In this document: positions 7,304-15,434 of the stretch, piece after piece
Numbering within the stretch: position 1 is the stretch's first letter
How the letters are laid out: the number at the start of each line of letters is the position of its first letter
Origin: Oscillospiraceae bacterium
GTDB taxonomy: Bacteria; Bacillota; Clostridia; Oscillospirales; Oscillospiraceae
DNA length: 53,639 bases
NCBI GenBank assembly: GCA_017437095.1
Contig: JAFSBW010000027.1
Coordinates: forward strand, 1 to 53,639
Direction of reading: 5' to 3'
Notes under the pieces: generated by a model
Seen by the model: only the letters and a program-made list of their open reading frames with translations
Database searches by the model: none
What the model was told of the DNA's origin: nothing
Made by a program: the position numbers and the translations under genes

Positions 7304-8059
7304 TTGCAAAGCGACTATATCGCCATATTCGATTCCGGCGTGGGCGGCCTCAGCGTGCTGCGGGAGCTGCTGAAAATCATGCCCAACGAGCGCTATTTAT
7401 ACTTTGGCGATTCTGCCAACGCCCCTTACGGCTCCCGGCCTACCCAGGAAGTCAAGGCCCTTACCCTTGCCGCCGCGGAAAAGCTGGTAGCGCGGGGCAT
7501 CAAGGCGCTGGTGATCGCCTGCAACACCGCTACCTCCGCCGCCATTGCGGATCTGCGGGCGCGCTACCCCCAGCTTATCGTAGTGGGCATCGAGCCGGCG
7601 CTGAAGCTGGCGGTGGATACCTGCCCCCAGGGAAATATCGGCATCATGGCCACCCAGGTGACCTTGCGGGAGAAAAAATTCCAGGCCCTTTCCCAGCGGG
7701 TAGCCCAAAATTGCCGCCTCTTCCCCATCCCCGCCCCCGGCCTTGTGGAGCTGGTGGAGAGCGGAAAGGCCGATTCCCCGGAGATGGATGCCCTCATGGA
7801 AAAGCTTCTCAGTCCTTACCGGGGCAAGCTCAACGCTTTGGTGCTGGGCTGCACCCATTACCCCTTTGCCCAGGCGGCCATTGCCAAGGCCCTGCCCGGC
7901 ACGGCCCTTTTCCAGGGCGGCCAAGGCACGGCGCTGCAGACCCGCCGCCGCTTGGAGCAGGCTGGGCTTTTGTATGACGGCCTAGGGGAGTTGGTTTTGG
8001 AAAACAGCCTGCAAAGCGAGCAGATCTTGGCCCTTTCCCATCATTTGCTGGAGGTATAG
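7304..8059 (+). CDS. murI: Glutamate racemase
   Basis: MurI converts L- to D-glutamate for peptidoglycan stem peptides, using two cysteines as acid and base. The first is Cys73 in IACNTATSAA; the second is in LGCTHYPF near residue 183. The N-terminal signature is FDSGVGGLSVLREL, and YFGDSANAPYG carries the conserved Asp/Tyr binding residues. The 251-residue length is normal. TTG 7304 is the start: AGAAAGGG lies about 10 bases upstream, and no ATG or GTG in this frame is better placed. udk begins three bases after the stop, so the two are co-transcribed. Confidence 0.95.
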   Translation: MQSDYIAIFDSGVGGLSVLRELLKIMPNERYLYFGDSANAPYGSRPTQEVKALTLAAAEKLVARGIKALVIACNTATSAAIADLRARYPQLIVVGIEPALKLAVDTCPQGNIGIMATQVTLREKKFQALSQRVAQNCRLFPIPAPGLVELVESGKADSPEMDALMEKLLSPYRGKLNALVLGCTHYPFAQAAIAKALPGTALFQGGQGTALQTRRRLEQAGLLYDGLGELVLENSLQSEQILALSHHLLEV

Positions 8060-8061
8060 CT

Positions 8062-8694
8062 ATGGATAATATTCTGGTCATCGGCATTGCCGGCGGTACC
8101 GGCAGCGGCAAAACCACCCTGATGAAAAACCTGGTAAAGGAATTTGGGGATGTGATCACCGTCCTCAGCCACGATAACTACTACAAACGCCACGATGAAA
8201 TGAGCTACGAAGAGCGCTGCAAGCTCAACTATGACGAGCCGGACGCCTTCGATACCAGCCTCATGGCCTACCATCTGGACTGCCTGCGCCACGGCGAAGC
8301 CATCGATTGCCCGGTTTACGACTATACTGTGCATAACCGCAGCAACGAAACCGTGCGCATTACCCCCAGCAAGGTGATCATCGTAGAGGGCATTTTGATC
8401 TTTGAAAACAAGCAGCTGCGCGACCTTATGGATATCAAGCTCTTTGTGGATACCGATGCGGATATCCGCCTTTGCCGGCGCATCAAGCGGGATGTAAACA
8501 AGCGGGGCCGGTCGCTGGAATCTGTAATTACCCAGTACCAAACCACTGTAAAGCCCATGCACGAAATGTATGTAGAGCCCAGCAAAAAGTACGCCAACCT
8601 GGTGGTGCTGGAGGGCGGCAAAAATGTGGTAGCCCTGAATATGATCATCGGCCATATCCGCCGCCATCTGACACAAACGGAGGAGCTGCAATGA
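8062..8694 (+). CDS. udk: Uridine kinase
   Basis: Udk phosphorylates uridine and cytidine to UMP and CMP in pyrimidine salvage. The P-loop is GIAGGTGSGKTT (Lys17). Further uridine kinase hallmarks are LSHDNYYK, LNYDEPDAFD, YDYTVHNR and IIVEGILIFE, with RRIKRDVNKRGR as the lid. At 210 residues it has the usual length. It lies in a tight operon: three bases after murI, and its TGA overlaps the ATG of the following HAD gene (ATGA). Confidence 0.95.
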   Translation: MDNILVIGIAGGTGSGKTTLMKNLVKEFGDVITVLSHDNYYKRHDEMSYEERCKLNYDEPDAFDTSLMAYHLDCLRHGEAIDCPVYDYTVHNRSNETVRITPSKVIIVEGILIFENKQLRDLMDIKLFVDTDADIRLCRRIKRDVNKRGRSLESVITQYQTTVKPMHEMYVEPSKKYANLVVLEGGKNVVALNMIIGHIRRHLTQTEELQ

Positions 8695-9320
8695 AATACG
8701 ATGCCCTGATCTTTGATATCGACGGCACCTTGTGGGACTCCCGGGAGCTGGTAGCCAAGGGCTACAACCGGCAGCTTCGCAAGGAGGGGCTTGACCACCT
8801 GTGCGTAGACGCGGAGCGGCTGAAAAGCCTTTTCGGCAAGGTCATGACGGAAATTGCCGACGCTCTCTTTGAATCCCTGCCCCAGCCGGAGCGCTATCCG
8901 CTGCTTCAGCGGTGCATGGCTTCGGAAAACAGCTATTTGAAAGAAGACCCCTGCAACATTGGCTACCCCGAGGTAAAGCAGACCCTTGAAAAGCTCCGCC
9001 AGACCCACCGGCTGTTCATCGTAAGCAACAGCCAGCGGGGCTACCCCCAGCTTTGCATCCGCAAGCTGGGCCTGGAGGCGCTCATTGAGGGCCACCTGTG
9101 CTTTGGCGATACCGGCACCAGCAAGGGCCAAACCATTTTGCGGCTGATGGCCGAATACGGCCTGAAAAACCCTCTGTATATCGGCGATACCCAGGGCGAC
9201 TATGAAGCCACCCTGGAAGCGGGCATCGACTTTGCCTGGGCCGCCTACGGCTTTGGCACGCCGGAGGGCTTTGCCTGCCGGGTGGACAGCATGCCCGAGC
9301 TGCTTACGATTTCTTTGTAA
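8691..9320 (+). CDS. HAD-superfamily phosphatase (phosphoglycolate phosphatase/Gph-like)
   Basis: A 209-residue HAD hydrolase with motif I FDIDGTLWDS (Asp nucleophile and general acid), motif II FIVSNSQ, the motif III Lys in SKGQTI and motif IV IGDTQGDYEA. A helical C1 cap sits between motifs I and II. The open frame extends further upstream, but the start at 8691 overlaps the udk stop (ATGA) and is preceded by GGAGG, so translation is coupled to udk. Substrate unknown; Gph-type enzymes act on phosphoglycolate or sugar and nucleotide monophosphates, and a nucleotide role would suit its neighbour. Confidence 0.88.
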   Translation: MKYDALIFDIDGTLWDSRELVAKGYNRQLRKEGLDHLCVDAERLKSLFGKVMTEIADALFESLPQPERYPLLQRCMASENSYLKEDPCNIGYPEVKQTLEKLRQTHRLFIVSNSQRGYPQLCIRKLGLEALIEGHLCFGDTGTSKGQTILRLMAEYGLKNPLYIGDTQGDYEATLEAGIDFAWAAYGFGTPEGFACRVDSMPELLTISL

Positions 9321-9368
9321 TACCTGCGGCGCTGGCCGCAAACCATAAACTGAAAGGAATGTTTTATT

Positions 9369-9809
9369 ATGATCGTTTGTCCCTGGAAAGATTTGGGCCG
9401 TTACGCCCCCATTATCCCCGGCCTGGAAGAGGCTATGGAGTTTGTTGCCAAGCTGGAAAGCTATGAGCCCGCTACCTACCCTCTGAGCGGCGGCAATAAG
9501 ATCCTGGTGCAGGTGGGCCAGACCAAGCCCTGGGAGGGCAGCAAGCTGGAAGTTCACCACAACTATCTGGACATCCAGTATGTAGTCAAGGGCCAGGAGA
9601 TCGTTGGCTGGGCTCCCACCGAGACCCTTACCCTCTCCGGCGAGTTCGACACCGTTAAGGATAAGGGCATGTACGAGGGCCTGAACGATACCATGCTCAT
9701 CCGCGAGGGCTACTGCTATGTGGTCTACCCCGAGGATGCCCACGCCCCCGGCAAGCATCTGGAAGCCGCCAACGACCTGACCAAGATCGTCGTTAAGCTG
9801 AAGGTATGA
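9369..9809 (+). CDS. YhcH/YjgK/YiaL-family protein (DUF386)
   Basis: A 146-residue cupin-like protein of the family that includes YhcH, YjgK, YiaL and EbgC. Members bind metal and are linked to sugar or sialic acid metabolism; anomerase activity has been proposed for some. The metal-site residues are visible in KLEVHHNYLDIQYVVKG and YPEDAHAPGKH. It starts 49 bases after the HAD gene, with AAAGGAA before ATG 9369, and its stop overlaps the ATG of the DUF89 gene, so the two are translationally coupled. No sialic acid or beta-galactosidase genes lie nearby, so the substrate here is open. Confidence 0.85.
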   Translation: MIVCPWKDLGRYAPIIPGLEEAMEFVAKLESYEPATYPLSGGNKILVQVGQTKPWEGSKLEVHHNYLDIQYVVKGQEIVGWAPTETLTLSGEFDTVKDKGMYEGLNDTMLIREGYCYVVYPEDAHAPGKHLEAANDLTKIVVKLKV

Positions 9810-10678
9810 GCGTCGCTATGGACGCCCGGTGCTTCGCCTGCCACCTAAACCGCAATATCAACGCTGCATTGAAGCTGGGAGACGAAGCTACCGCTACCGC
9901 CTTTGCCAAAGAGCTGATGGGGCTTTACCTGTCCGCTCCCCAGGGAGCAAGCTCTCCCTGGCTTGGGCTGGATACCGCCGCCCTTTTTGGCAAATACTAC
10001 GGCCTGCCGGAGGACCGGTATGCCAAGGAAAAGGCATTTTCCAACCGCTTCGTTCTGGAGCGCATGGATGCCCTGCGCCAAAGGGTAGAAAACCAGGAAG
10101 ACCGGCTGCTGGCCGCCCTTAAGCTGGCCATTTTGGGCAATTATATCGATTTTGCCGCCCTGCAGGGCCAGGTAGACTTTAATTATCTGGATTCTCTGCT
10201 GGAAAAGGCTATGGAAATCCAATTGGACGGCGAAGCTTACGAAGCCTTCTGCCGGGAAGCTTCCCAGGCAAAGCGCCTGCTTTACCTAACGGACAACGCC
10301 GGGGAGATCGGCTTTGACCGCATCTTTGCCGAAGAATTGCACGCCGCCTACCCCCAGCTGGAGATCACCTTCTGCGTTCGCGGCGGCCCTGCCGCCAACG
10401 ATGCCACCCGTGCCGATGCTGCCGAAGTGGGCATCCCTTTCCCGGTGATCGACAACGGCAACCGCATCGCAGGCACAGAGCTCTCCCTCCTGGGGGAAGA
10501 TGCCCGGCAGGCAATGGAGCAGGCGGATATCATCCTCTCCAAAGGCCAGGGCAACGCAGAAACATTGCTCGGCTGCGGCAAGAATATCTACTATGCTTTT
10601 CTTGTAAAATGCCCCCTCTTTGAAGAGCGCTTCCAAAAGCCCAAATTTACCCCCATGTTCGTAAAAGAACGCAAATAA
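9806..10678 (+). CDS. DUF89/ARMT1-like metal-dependent damage-control phosphatase
   Basis: A 290-residue protein of the DUF89 family, whose members hydrolyse harmful phosphorylated metabolites such as sugar phosphates and glycation products with a divalent metal. Visible hallmarks are the N-terminal CFACHLNRN cysteine pair typical of the prokaryotic subfamily, the catalytic DNAGEIGFDR segment (about residues 166-175) and the KGQGNAETL motif near residue 250. ATG 9806 overlaps the yhcH stop (ATGA). Together with YhcH and the HAD phosphatase it looks like a sugar-phosphate housekeeping group, which is inference from adjacency. Confidence 0.85.
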   Translation: MSVAMDARCFACHLNRNINAALKLGDEATATAFAKELMGLYLSAPQGASSPWLGLDTAALFGKYYGLPEDRYAKEKAFSNRFVLERMDALRQRVENQEDRLLAALKLAILGNYIDFAALQGQVDFNYLDSLLEKAMEIQLDGEAYEAFCREASQAKRLLYLTDNAGEIGFDRIFAEELHAAYPQLEITFCVRGGPAANDATRADAAEVGIPFPVIDNGNRIAGTELSLLGEDARQAMEQADIILSKGQGNAETLLGCGKNIYYAFLVKCPLFEERFQKPKFTPMFVKERK

Positions 10679-10689
10679 ACCAACGGCAG

Positions 10690-10760
10690 GGGCGAGCATT
10701 GCTCGCCCGCAGGGGGCAGTAAAAAACTTGCAAAAATACGGCGGGAGCAAGCCTCCCGCC
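10690..10760. repeat. Two GC-rich inverted repeats after the DUF89 gene
   Basis: GGGCGAGCA/TGCTCGCCC (10690-10708) and GGCGGGAG/CTCCCGCC around CAAGC (10740-10760, within TACGG...CTACGG). The second resembles the hairpin at 39975-40000, so these are likely copies of a dispersed palindrome. The first may also serve as a terminator. Confidence 0.7.
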
Positions 10761-10838
10761 CTACGGTGTCTTTCCGGACATGGCGTAGGGCGCTGGCTGC
10801 CCCCGCCGCAACTTTTTTGAAAAACGATCATATTTTTC

Positions 10839-10894
10839 TTGACAAATGGAAAAAACTGCTGTATGCTAACTGTACTAATACAGTTAGTACAGTT
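10839..10894 (+). promoter_or_regulatory. Promoter and 27-bp palindromic operator of the YtrA-type ABC operon
   Basis: TTGACA (10839-10844), exactly 17 bases, TATGCT (10862-10867). Immediately downstream, across the expected transcription start, AACTGTACTAA (10868-10878) and TTAGTACAGTT (10884-10894) form a perfect 11-bp inverted repeat with a 5-base centre. The AGGAGG ribosome site abuts it. This is the classic layout for autorepression by a GntR/YtrA protein bound over the start site. Confidence 0.85.
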
Positions 10895-10906
10895 AGGAGG
10901 GAAGCC

Positions 10907-11272
10907 ATGCTCCATTTAGACTACCGGGATGCCCGGCCCATTTACCAGCAGATCATAGACGGCCTGCGCCAGCAGATCCGCAGCGGCATTCTGGAGCAGG
11001 ATCAGCGGCTGCCCAGTGTGCGGGAGCTGGCGGCTCAGCTTGCCATCAACCCCAATACCATCCAGCGGGCCTACCGGGAGCTGGAAGCTGGGGGCTGGAT
11101 CGTTTCCGTGCCGGGCAAGGGCAGCTTTGTATGCAAAATGTCCAGCCCCACGCCGGAGCTGGACGCGCCTTTGGAAAGCTTTGACCGGGCCGCCGCCCAG
11201 CTTTTGGCGCTGGGTATTACCCGGGAGGAGCTAGCCGCACGACTTTTGGAGGGAGGAAACCACCATGCTTGA
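10907..11272 (+). CDS. GntR-family transcriptional regulator, YtrA subfamily
   Basis: A 121-residue regulator consisting almost only of the winged-helix domain: PIYQQIIDGLRQQI, LPSVRELAAQLAINPNTIQRAYRELEAGG, then the wing GKGSFV. The short tail after it is typical for YtrA, which commonly represses its own ABC operon and responds to envelope stress. The start is ATG 10907, six bases after AGGAGG; a longer upstream reading would run through the promoter. Its last bases overlap the ATPase start by 8. A perfect palindrome over the promoter start site is its probable binding site. Confidence 0.93.
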   Translation: MLHLDYRDARPIYQQIIDGLRQQIRSGILEQDQRLPSVRELAAQLAINPNTIQRAYRELEAGGWIVSVPGKGSFVCKMSSPTPELDAPLESFDRAAAQLLALGITREELAARLLEGGNHHA

Positions 11273-12146
11273 ACTGAAGAACATCACTAAGAAATTTGGA
11301 GATTTCACTGCTTTGCAGGATCTTTCCCTAACCGTTCCCAAGTGCGCGGTGTATGGCCTGGTTGGCCCCAACGGCGCGGGCAAGTCCACCGCCATCCGCT
11401 GCGCGTTGGGTGTTTACCGGCCGGATAGCGGCAGCATTACCCTGGAGGGAGCGCCGGTCTTCGAAAATCCCGCCGCAAAAAGCCGCATCGCCTCTATCCC
11501 TGACGATGTGTTTTATTTCCCCTCGGCTACCCCGGCGGAAATGCGGGCCTTTTACCGGGCGCTGTACCCCCGGTTTGACGATACGCTGTACCAGGAGCTT
11601 CAGGATGTATTTCGCCTGGATCAGAAAATGCAGCTGCGCCGGTTTTCCAAGGGTATGCAAAAGCAGGCGGCTTTCCACCTGGCCATTTGCTGCCGCCCGG
11701 ATATGCTGATCCTGGACGAGCCGGTGGACGGGCTGGACCCGGTAATGCGCCGGCAGGTTATGAGCATCATCCTTTCCGATGTGGCCGAGCGGGGAACCTC
11801 TGTGCTGGTATCTTCCCACAATCTGCGGGAGCTGGAAGATATCTGCGACCATGTAGGCATTATGGACCACGGCAAGATGCTGCTGCAGCGCAGCCTGGCG
11901 GATATGCAGGGCAATACGGTGAAGCTGCAGCTTGTGGGCGAAGCCCCTGAGGGCCTGAACATCCTCCACCAAAGCAGCGCAGGCCGTTTGCAGACCTTCG
12001 TCGTCCGGGGAACAGCCCAGGAGGTAGCCGAAAAAGCCCAGGCCGCAGGCCTTTCCTATTACGATGTGCTGCCCCTTTCTCTGGAAGAGATCTTTATTTA
12101 CGAGCTGGGAGGTGTGAACTATGAAGTCAAAAACATCATTGTTTAA
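11265..12146 (+). CDS. ABC transporter ATP-binding protein (YtrB/BcrA-like)
   Basis: ATPase of the YtrA-controlled exporter, 293 residues. Walker A is GPNGAGKST (about residues 37-45), Walker B is MLILDEPVDGLDP, and the H-loop is SSHNL. The signature helix reads RFSKGMQKQ rather than LSGGQ, as is usual for YtrB/BcrA-type ATPases. A C-terminal accessory domain of about 80 residues follows the nucleotide-binding domain. It overlaps the regulator by 8 bases and the permease by 26. Homologous operons are induced by cell-wall antibiotics; that function is inference here. Confidence 0.92.
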   Translation: MLELKNITKKFGDFTALQDLSLTVPKCAVYGLVGPNGAGKSTAIRCALGVYRPDSGSITLEGAPVFENPAAKSRIASIPDDVFYFPSATPAEMRAFYRALYPRFDDTLYQELQDVFRLDQKMQLRRFSKGMQKQAAFHLAICCRPDMLILDEPVDGLDPVMRRQVMSIILSDVAERGTSVLVSSHNLRELEDICDHVGIMDHGKMLLQRSLADMQGNTVKLQLVGEAPEGLNILHQSSAGRLQTFVVRGTAQEVAEKAQAAGLSYYDVLPLSLEEIFIYELGGVNYEVKNIIV

Positions 12147-13761
12147 CTGGACCGTTTTCCGCAAGGATATTACCCGCTTTTTCCCGGTATGGGCCATATA
12201 TACTGCGATTTGGATGATCTCCCTTAGCAACTTGGGCAACTTTGGCACCGCTTTTGTTGCGTCTGATATGGCCAACAGTATCCCTGGCTCGGCTCTGGTC
12301 AGCGCCTTTTACGCGCCCCTGGTGTGTATGCTGCTTTTTGGCGACATGTACCAAAAGCGCATCTGCAACGGCATCCATGCTATGCCGGTAAGCCGGACTA
12401 CTCTGTTTTTCAGCCATACCGCAGCCGCTTTGTGCTTTTACATTGTGCCTAACACTCTGGTGGCCTTGGTGCAGCTTGTGTATCTGGGGCGCTATTGGTA
12501 TATTTCCTTTTATTGGCTGCTGGGTACTACGCTGATCTATATATGCTTTTTGGGAATCTCCCTGCTTTGCGCGTTTTGCACCGGCAAGCGCTTTGCCATG
12601 GCGGTAAGCTATATTCTTGTACTTAGTTTCTCCAGCATTGTTTATGCACTTTTTACTAGCCTGTATCAGCCCCTGCTTTATGGCATCCGGATCCGGGAGG
12701 ATCTTTTTGCCGTGCTTTCCCCTGTGGCCAGCCTGGCCAATCCTCTTTATGTAAATGTTTTTCTTGAGGATCTGGGCAGCCGCTGGACGGCATCTGTCCA
12801 AATCGTATCCTCCGATTGGCTGATCATGTGCATCTGGGCCGCAGTAGGCATTGCCGCCGGAGCTGCCGCGCTGCTGCTCTACCGCCGCCGCCACCTGGAA
12901 AGCGCCGGAAGCCTGATCACCGTAAAGTTTTTGCGCCCGGTATTTCTGGTGCTGTATGTTCTTCTTTTTGTGATGGCTTTCCGCATCTTTGACAGCATCC
13001 CCGCTATGCTCATATCCCTGATTTTGGGCTACTTTACGGGGCTGATGCTGCTCAACCGAAGCCGCCATGTATTCTCCGGCAAAGCCTGGGCGGGTCTGGG
13101 CTTATTTGTAGGCGTTATTGCCCTTTCCCTGGTGCTTACGGCAGTGGATGTTCTGGGCGTTACCCGGTGGGTACCAAAGCCGGAGGATGTAAAGCTGGTG
13201 CGCTTGTCTTCAAGCTCCTATATTGAATATCTTGTAGCAGAGCCTTTTTATATGGACGATGAAGTGGTAACCCTGCGTGATCCCCAGGATATATCCAATG
13301 CCATCTCTCTTCATAAATTCGCAAAGGGTGACGGCCGCTCTTCCAGCGGCAAAACCATAGCTTTTAGTATCGAATACACCCTGAATAATGGCGATGTCCG
13401 CAGGCGGTATTATGATATACCGGTGCATAGCCCGGAGGGTCAGCTTTTTGGACAATATTTGTCCCGCCCCGAGGTCCTTTTCGGTAAAGACCCGGAAGGC
13501 TTCCTGGCCCAAGCCTCCGTTACGGAGCTTAACGGCCATTCCTTGACCCCGCAGGAGCAGGAAACCGTAAAGCAGCTGCTTCTGGCAGACTGCGAAGCAG
13601 GGTATATGGCCCAGGATTATGCCTTCCGCGGCTCTTCTTCCAGCTTCCGCCTTACTTTGAAGCAAGGCAACCTTACCGTTATGATTCAGGTTTACGATCT
13701 GCGGAGCTCTCTGTATCAATGGATCGTCCAAAACGGCTACTCCCAGCGCCCCAATAAATAG
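12121..13761 (+). CDS. ABC transporter permease with large C-terminal soluble domain
   Basis: A 546-residue membrane partner of the preceding ATPase; its ATG lies 26 bases inside the ATPase frame. Residues 1 to about 350 hold roughly ten hydrophobic segments (a cluster at residues 15-200, then WLIMCIWAAVGIAAGAAALL, FLVLYVLLFVMAF, ISLILGYFTGLMLL and GLFVGVIALSLVLTAVDVLG). The last about 190 residues are soluble and probably extracytoplasmic, with WVPKPEDVKLVRL as the boundary. That domain resembles the tail I recall from permeases of YtrA-type operons in Firmicutes (possibly the DUF6449 group), not confirmed. A strong terminator follows. Confidence 0.85.
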   Translation: MKSKTSLFNWTVFRKDITRFFPVWAIYTAIWMISLSNLGNFGTAFVASDMANSIPGSALVSAFYAPLVCMLLFGDMYQKRICNGIHAMPVSRTTLFFSHTAAALCFYIVPNTLVALVQLVYLGRYWYISFYWLLGTTLIYICFLGISLLCAFCTGKRFAMAVSYILVLSFSSIVYALFTSLYQPLLYGIRIREDLFAVLSPVASLANPLYVNVFLEDLGSRWTASVQIVSSDWLIMCIWAAVGIAAGAAALLLYRRRHLESAGSLITVKFLRPVFLVLYVLLFVMAFRIFDSIPAMLISLILGYFTGLMLLNRSRHVFSGKAWAGLGLFVGVIALSLVLTAVDVLGVTRWVPKPEDVKLVRLSSSSYIEYLVAEPFYMDDEVVTLRDPQDISNAISLHKFAKGDGRSSSGKTIAFSIEYTLNNGDVRRRYYDIPVHSPEGQLFGQYLSRPEVLFGKDPEGFLAQASVTELNGHSLTPQEQETVKQLLLADCEAGYMAQDYAFRGSSSSFRLTLKQGNLTVMIQVYDLRSSLYQWIVQNGYSQRPNK

Positions 13762-13772
13762 GCTTTGCTTTC

Positions 13773-13800
13773 ATCCCCCGGGTGGCTTCACCCGGGGGAT
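13773..13800 (+). terminator. Intrinsic terminator of the YtrA-ABC operon
   Basis: A perfect 12-bp stem, ATCCCCCGGGTG (13773-13784) with CACCCGGGGGAT (13789-13800), GCTT loop and CTTCTTT tail, 11 bases after the permease stop. Confidence 0.88.
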
Positions 13801-13836
13801 CTTCTTTGCACCAAACCGCCGCAGGCGGGCGGCTTG

Positions 13837-13886
13837 CCTCTCCCTCTGGGAGAGGTGGCACCGCTGAAAGCGGTGCCGGAGAGGGT
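13837..13886. repeat. Dispersed structured repeat (two hairpins)
   Basis: CTCTCCC...GGGAGAG, then GGCACCGC-tgaaa-GCGGTGCC, then GGAGAGGGT. The layout parallels the 46-bp tandem units at 812-963 (C-rich/G-rich hairpin, second hairpin, GAGAGGG tail) with a different second stem. The rest of the 13762-14116 gap shows no gene and no clear promoter to me. Confidence 0.7.
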
Positions 13887-14116
13887 ATCCACCCCTACAT
13901 TCTTGATCGGCAGCTGTTTCAAGACCGTAGGGCGGGGGGTGATGCAGAGCGCAGCGGATCTTGTAATCAATGGCTGCCGGTGGCAACCACACCGCAATTT
14001 ATTGCCCCCGCCGCGGCAGCAAAATTCTCCACCGCACCTATTCGGCGGCTTTTATCCGGCATACTCCCGGGCCTGGCCACATAGGCTTAACCACAACAAC
14101 TCTGGAGGGGATCGGA

Positions 14117-15265
14117 ATGAAGCGGCTTTGTGGGCTGGTTTTGGTGCTGGTTATGGTTTTGGGGTTGCTCCCTATAAAAGCAAAGGCGGCTCAGCTGGAA
14201 ATTGGGGGCAAAAGCGCCCTGCTTATGGAGCTTTCTACCGGGAAGATCCTCTACGAAAAGAACGCCCACGAGCCGTTAGCCCCGGCCTCGGTCACCAAGG
14301 TAATGACCATGCTTCTCATCATGGAGGCCATCGACGGCGGGCAGATCAGCTGGAACGATACGGTCACCGCCTCGGAAGCGGCGGCGGCAAAAGGGGGCAG
14401 CCAGATCTACCTAAAGGTTGGGGAAAGCATGCCGGTATCGGATATGGTAAAATCCATCGCCGTTTCCTCCGCCAACGATTGCGCCTGCGCCATGGCGGAG
14501 CATATCGCCGGCAGCGAAAGCGCCTTTGTAGAGCGCATGAACCAGCGTGCAAAGGAATTGGGCATGAATCACACCCATTTTGTCAACTGCACCGGGCTGG
14601 ACGATGACCCCAACGCCAAAGAGCATGTAACCTGCGCCTACGATATTGCCCTTATGAGCCGGGAGCTGATGCTAAATCACCCGGATATTCGCCAATTTAC
14701 CACCATCTGGATGGATACCGTAAGAAACGGGGAGTTCGGCCTGAGCAATACCAACAAGCTGGTGCGCTTTTACCCCGGGGCAACGGGGCTGAAGACCGGC
14801 TTTACCAGCGCCGCCGGCTACTGCCTCAGCGCCACCGCCCAGCGCGACGGCATGGAGCTGGTAGCGGTGGTCATGGGCTGCGCAACCTCTCAGGAGCGGT
14901 TTTCCGCCTGCAAAAGCATGCTGGACTACGGCTTTGCCACCTACGCCGTAATAAACCCCACCCTGGAAGAGGAGGCGTCCGTCCCCGTAGTGCTGGGCAA
15001 GCAGGGAAAGGTTAACGCCGTGGCTGGGCAGGCTTCCCCGTTGCTTATCGAAAAGGCCCAAAAAGGGAGCATTACTACCTCCGTTACCCTGGAAAAAGAG
15101 ATCCCCGCCCCGGTAAGCAAGGGGCAGCGCTTAGGCACATTTACGGTAAAATCCGGGGATCAGATCCTGGCCCAGATCCCTCTGGTAGCCGAAACCGCCG
15201 TAAAGAAGAAAACCTTTGCCGATATTTTCCTGGAGCTGCTGAAAATGGCTGCCATGGCAAAATGA
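14117..15265 (+). CDS. D-alanyl-D-alanine carboxypeptidase (PBP5/DacF class)
   Basis: A low-molecular-weight penicillin-binding protein that trims the terminal D-Ala from peptidoglycan stem peptides outside the membrane. The signal peptide is MKRLCGLVLVLVMVLGLL, with likely cleavage after KAKA. The catalytic motifs are SVTK (Ser58, Lys61), SAN (Ser118) and KTG (Lys226). The C-terminal beta domain (VPVVLGKQGKVNAV and onward) and a final amphipathic stretch DIFLELLKMAAMAK fit peripheral membrane anchoring. Start ATG 14117 follows GGAGGGG by 7 bases; the longer upstream frame would spoil the signal peptide. 382 residues is normal. A sporulation-specific (DacF) or vegetative role cannot be told apart. 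Confidence 0.93.
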   Translation: MKRLCGLVLVLVMVLGLLPIKAKAAQLEIGGKSALLMELSTGKILYEKNAHEPLAPASVTKVMTMLLIMEAIDGGQISWNDTVTASEAAAAKGGSQIYLKVGESMPVSDMVKSIAVSSANDCACAMAEHIAGSESAFVERMNQRAKELGMNHTHFVNCTGLDDDPNAKEHVTCAYDIALMSRELMLNHPDIRQFTTIWMDTVRNGEFGLSNTNKLVRFYPGATGLKTGFTSAAGYCLSATAQRDGMELVAVVMGCATSQERFSACKSMLDYGFATYAVINPTLEEEASVPVVLGKQGKVNAVAGQASPLLIEKAQKGSITTSVTLEKEIPAPVSKGQRLGTFTVKSGDQILAQIPLVAETAVKKKTFADIFLELLKMAAMAK

Positions 15266-15288
15266 TCCCGTAGCCGTGGTCAATCAGT

Positions 15289-15322
15289 GTCATCGCGAGC
15301 CGTTTTATCGGCGCGCGATGAC
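15289..15322. repeat. Inverted repeat GTCATCGCG...CGCGATGAC
   Basis: 9-bp perfect arms (15289-15297, 15314-15322) around AGCCGTTTTATCGGCG. It resembles the TCATTGC...GCAATGA element at 22899-22940, suggesting members of one dispersed palindrome family. Confidence 0.7.
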
Positions 15323-15355
15323 ATAGTTGCAGAATCTTGACTGTCCATCCAGCGC

Positions 15356-15391
15356 AACGAGCGTGTCCGTTTTGATCCGGACACGCTCGTT
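15356..15391 (+). terminator. Intrinsic terminator of the carboxypeptidase gene
   Basis: A 14-bp perfect stem AACGAGCGTGTCCG (15356-15369) with CGGACACGCTCGTT (15378-15391), an 8-base loop and a TTATTT tail on the plus strand. It lies between convergent genes; no comparable T-run exists for the minus strand. Confidence 0.88.
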
Positions 15392-15434
15392 TTATTTGAG
15401 GGTATATTGTCTGAATAGCTATGGGTCTTTTGCC

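Noticed and set aside
8322..9758. 478-codon minus-strand frame over udk, HAD and yhcH
   Set aside because: Crosses three well-supported plus-strand genes and shows no recognisable motif.
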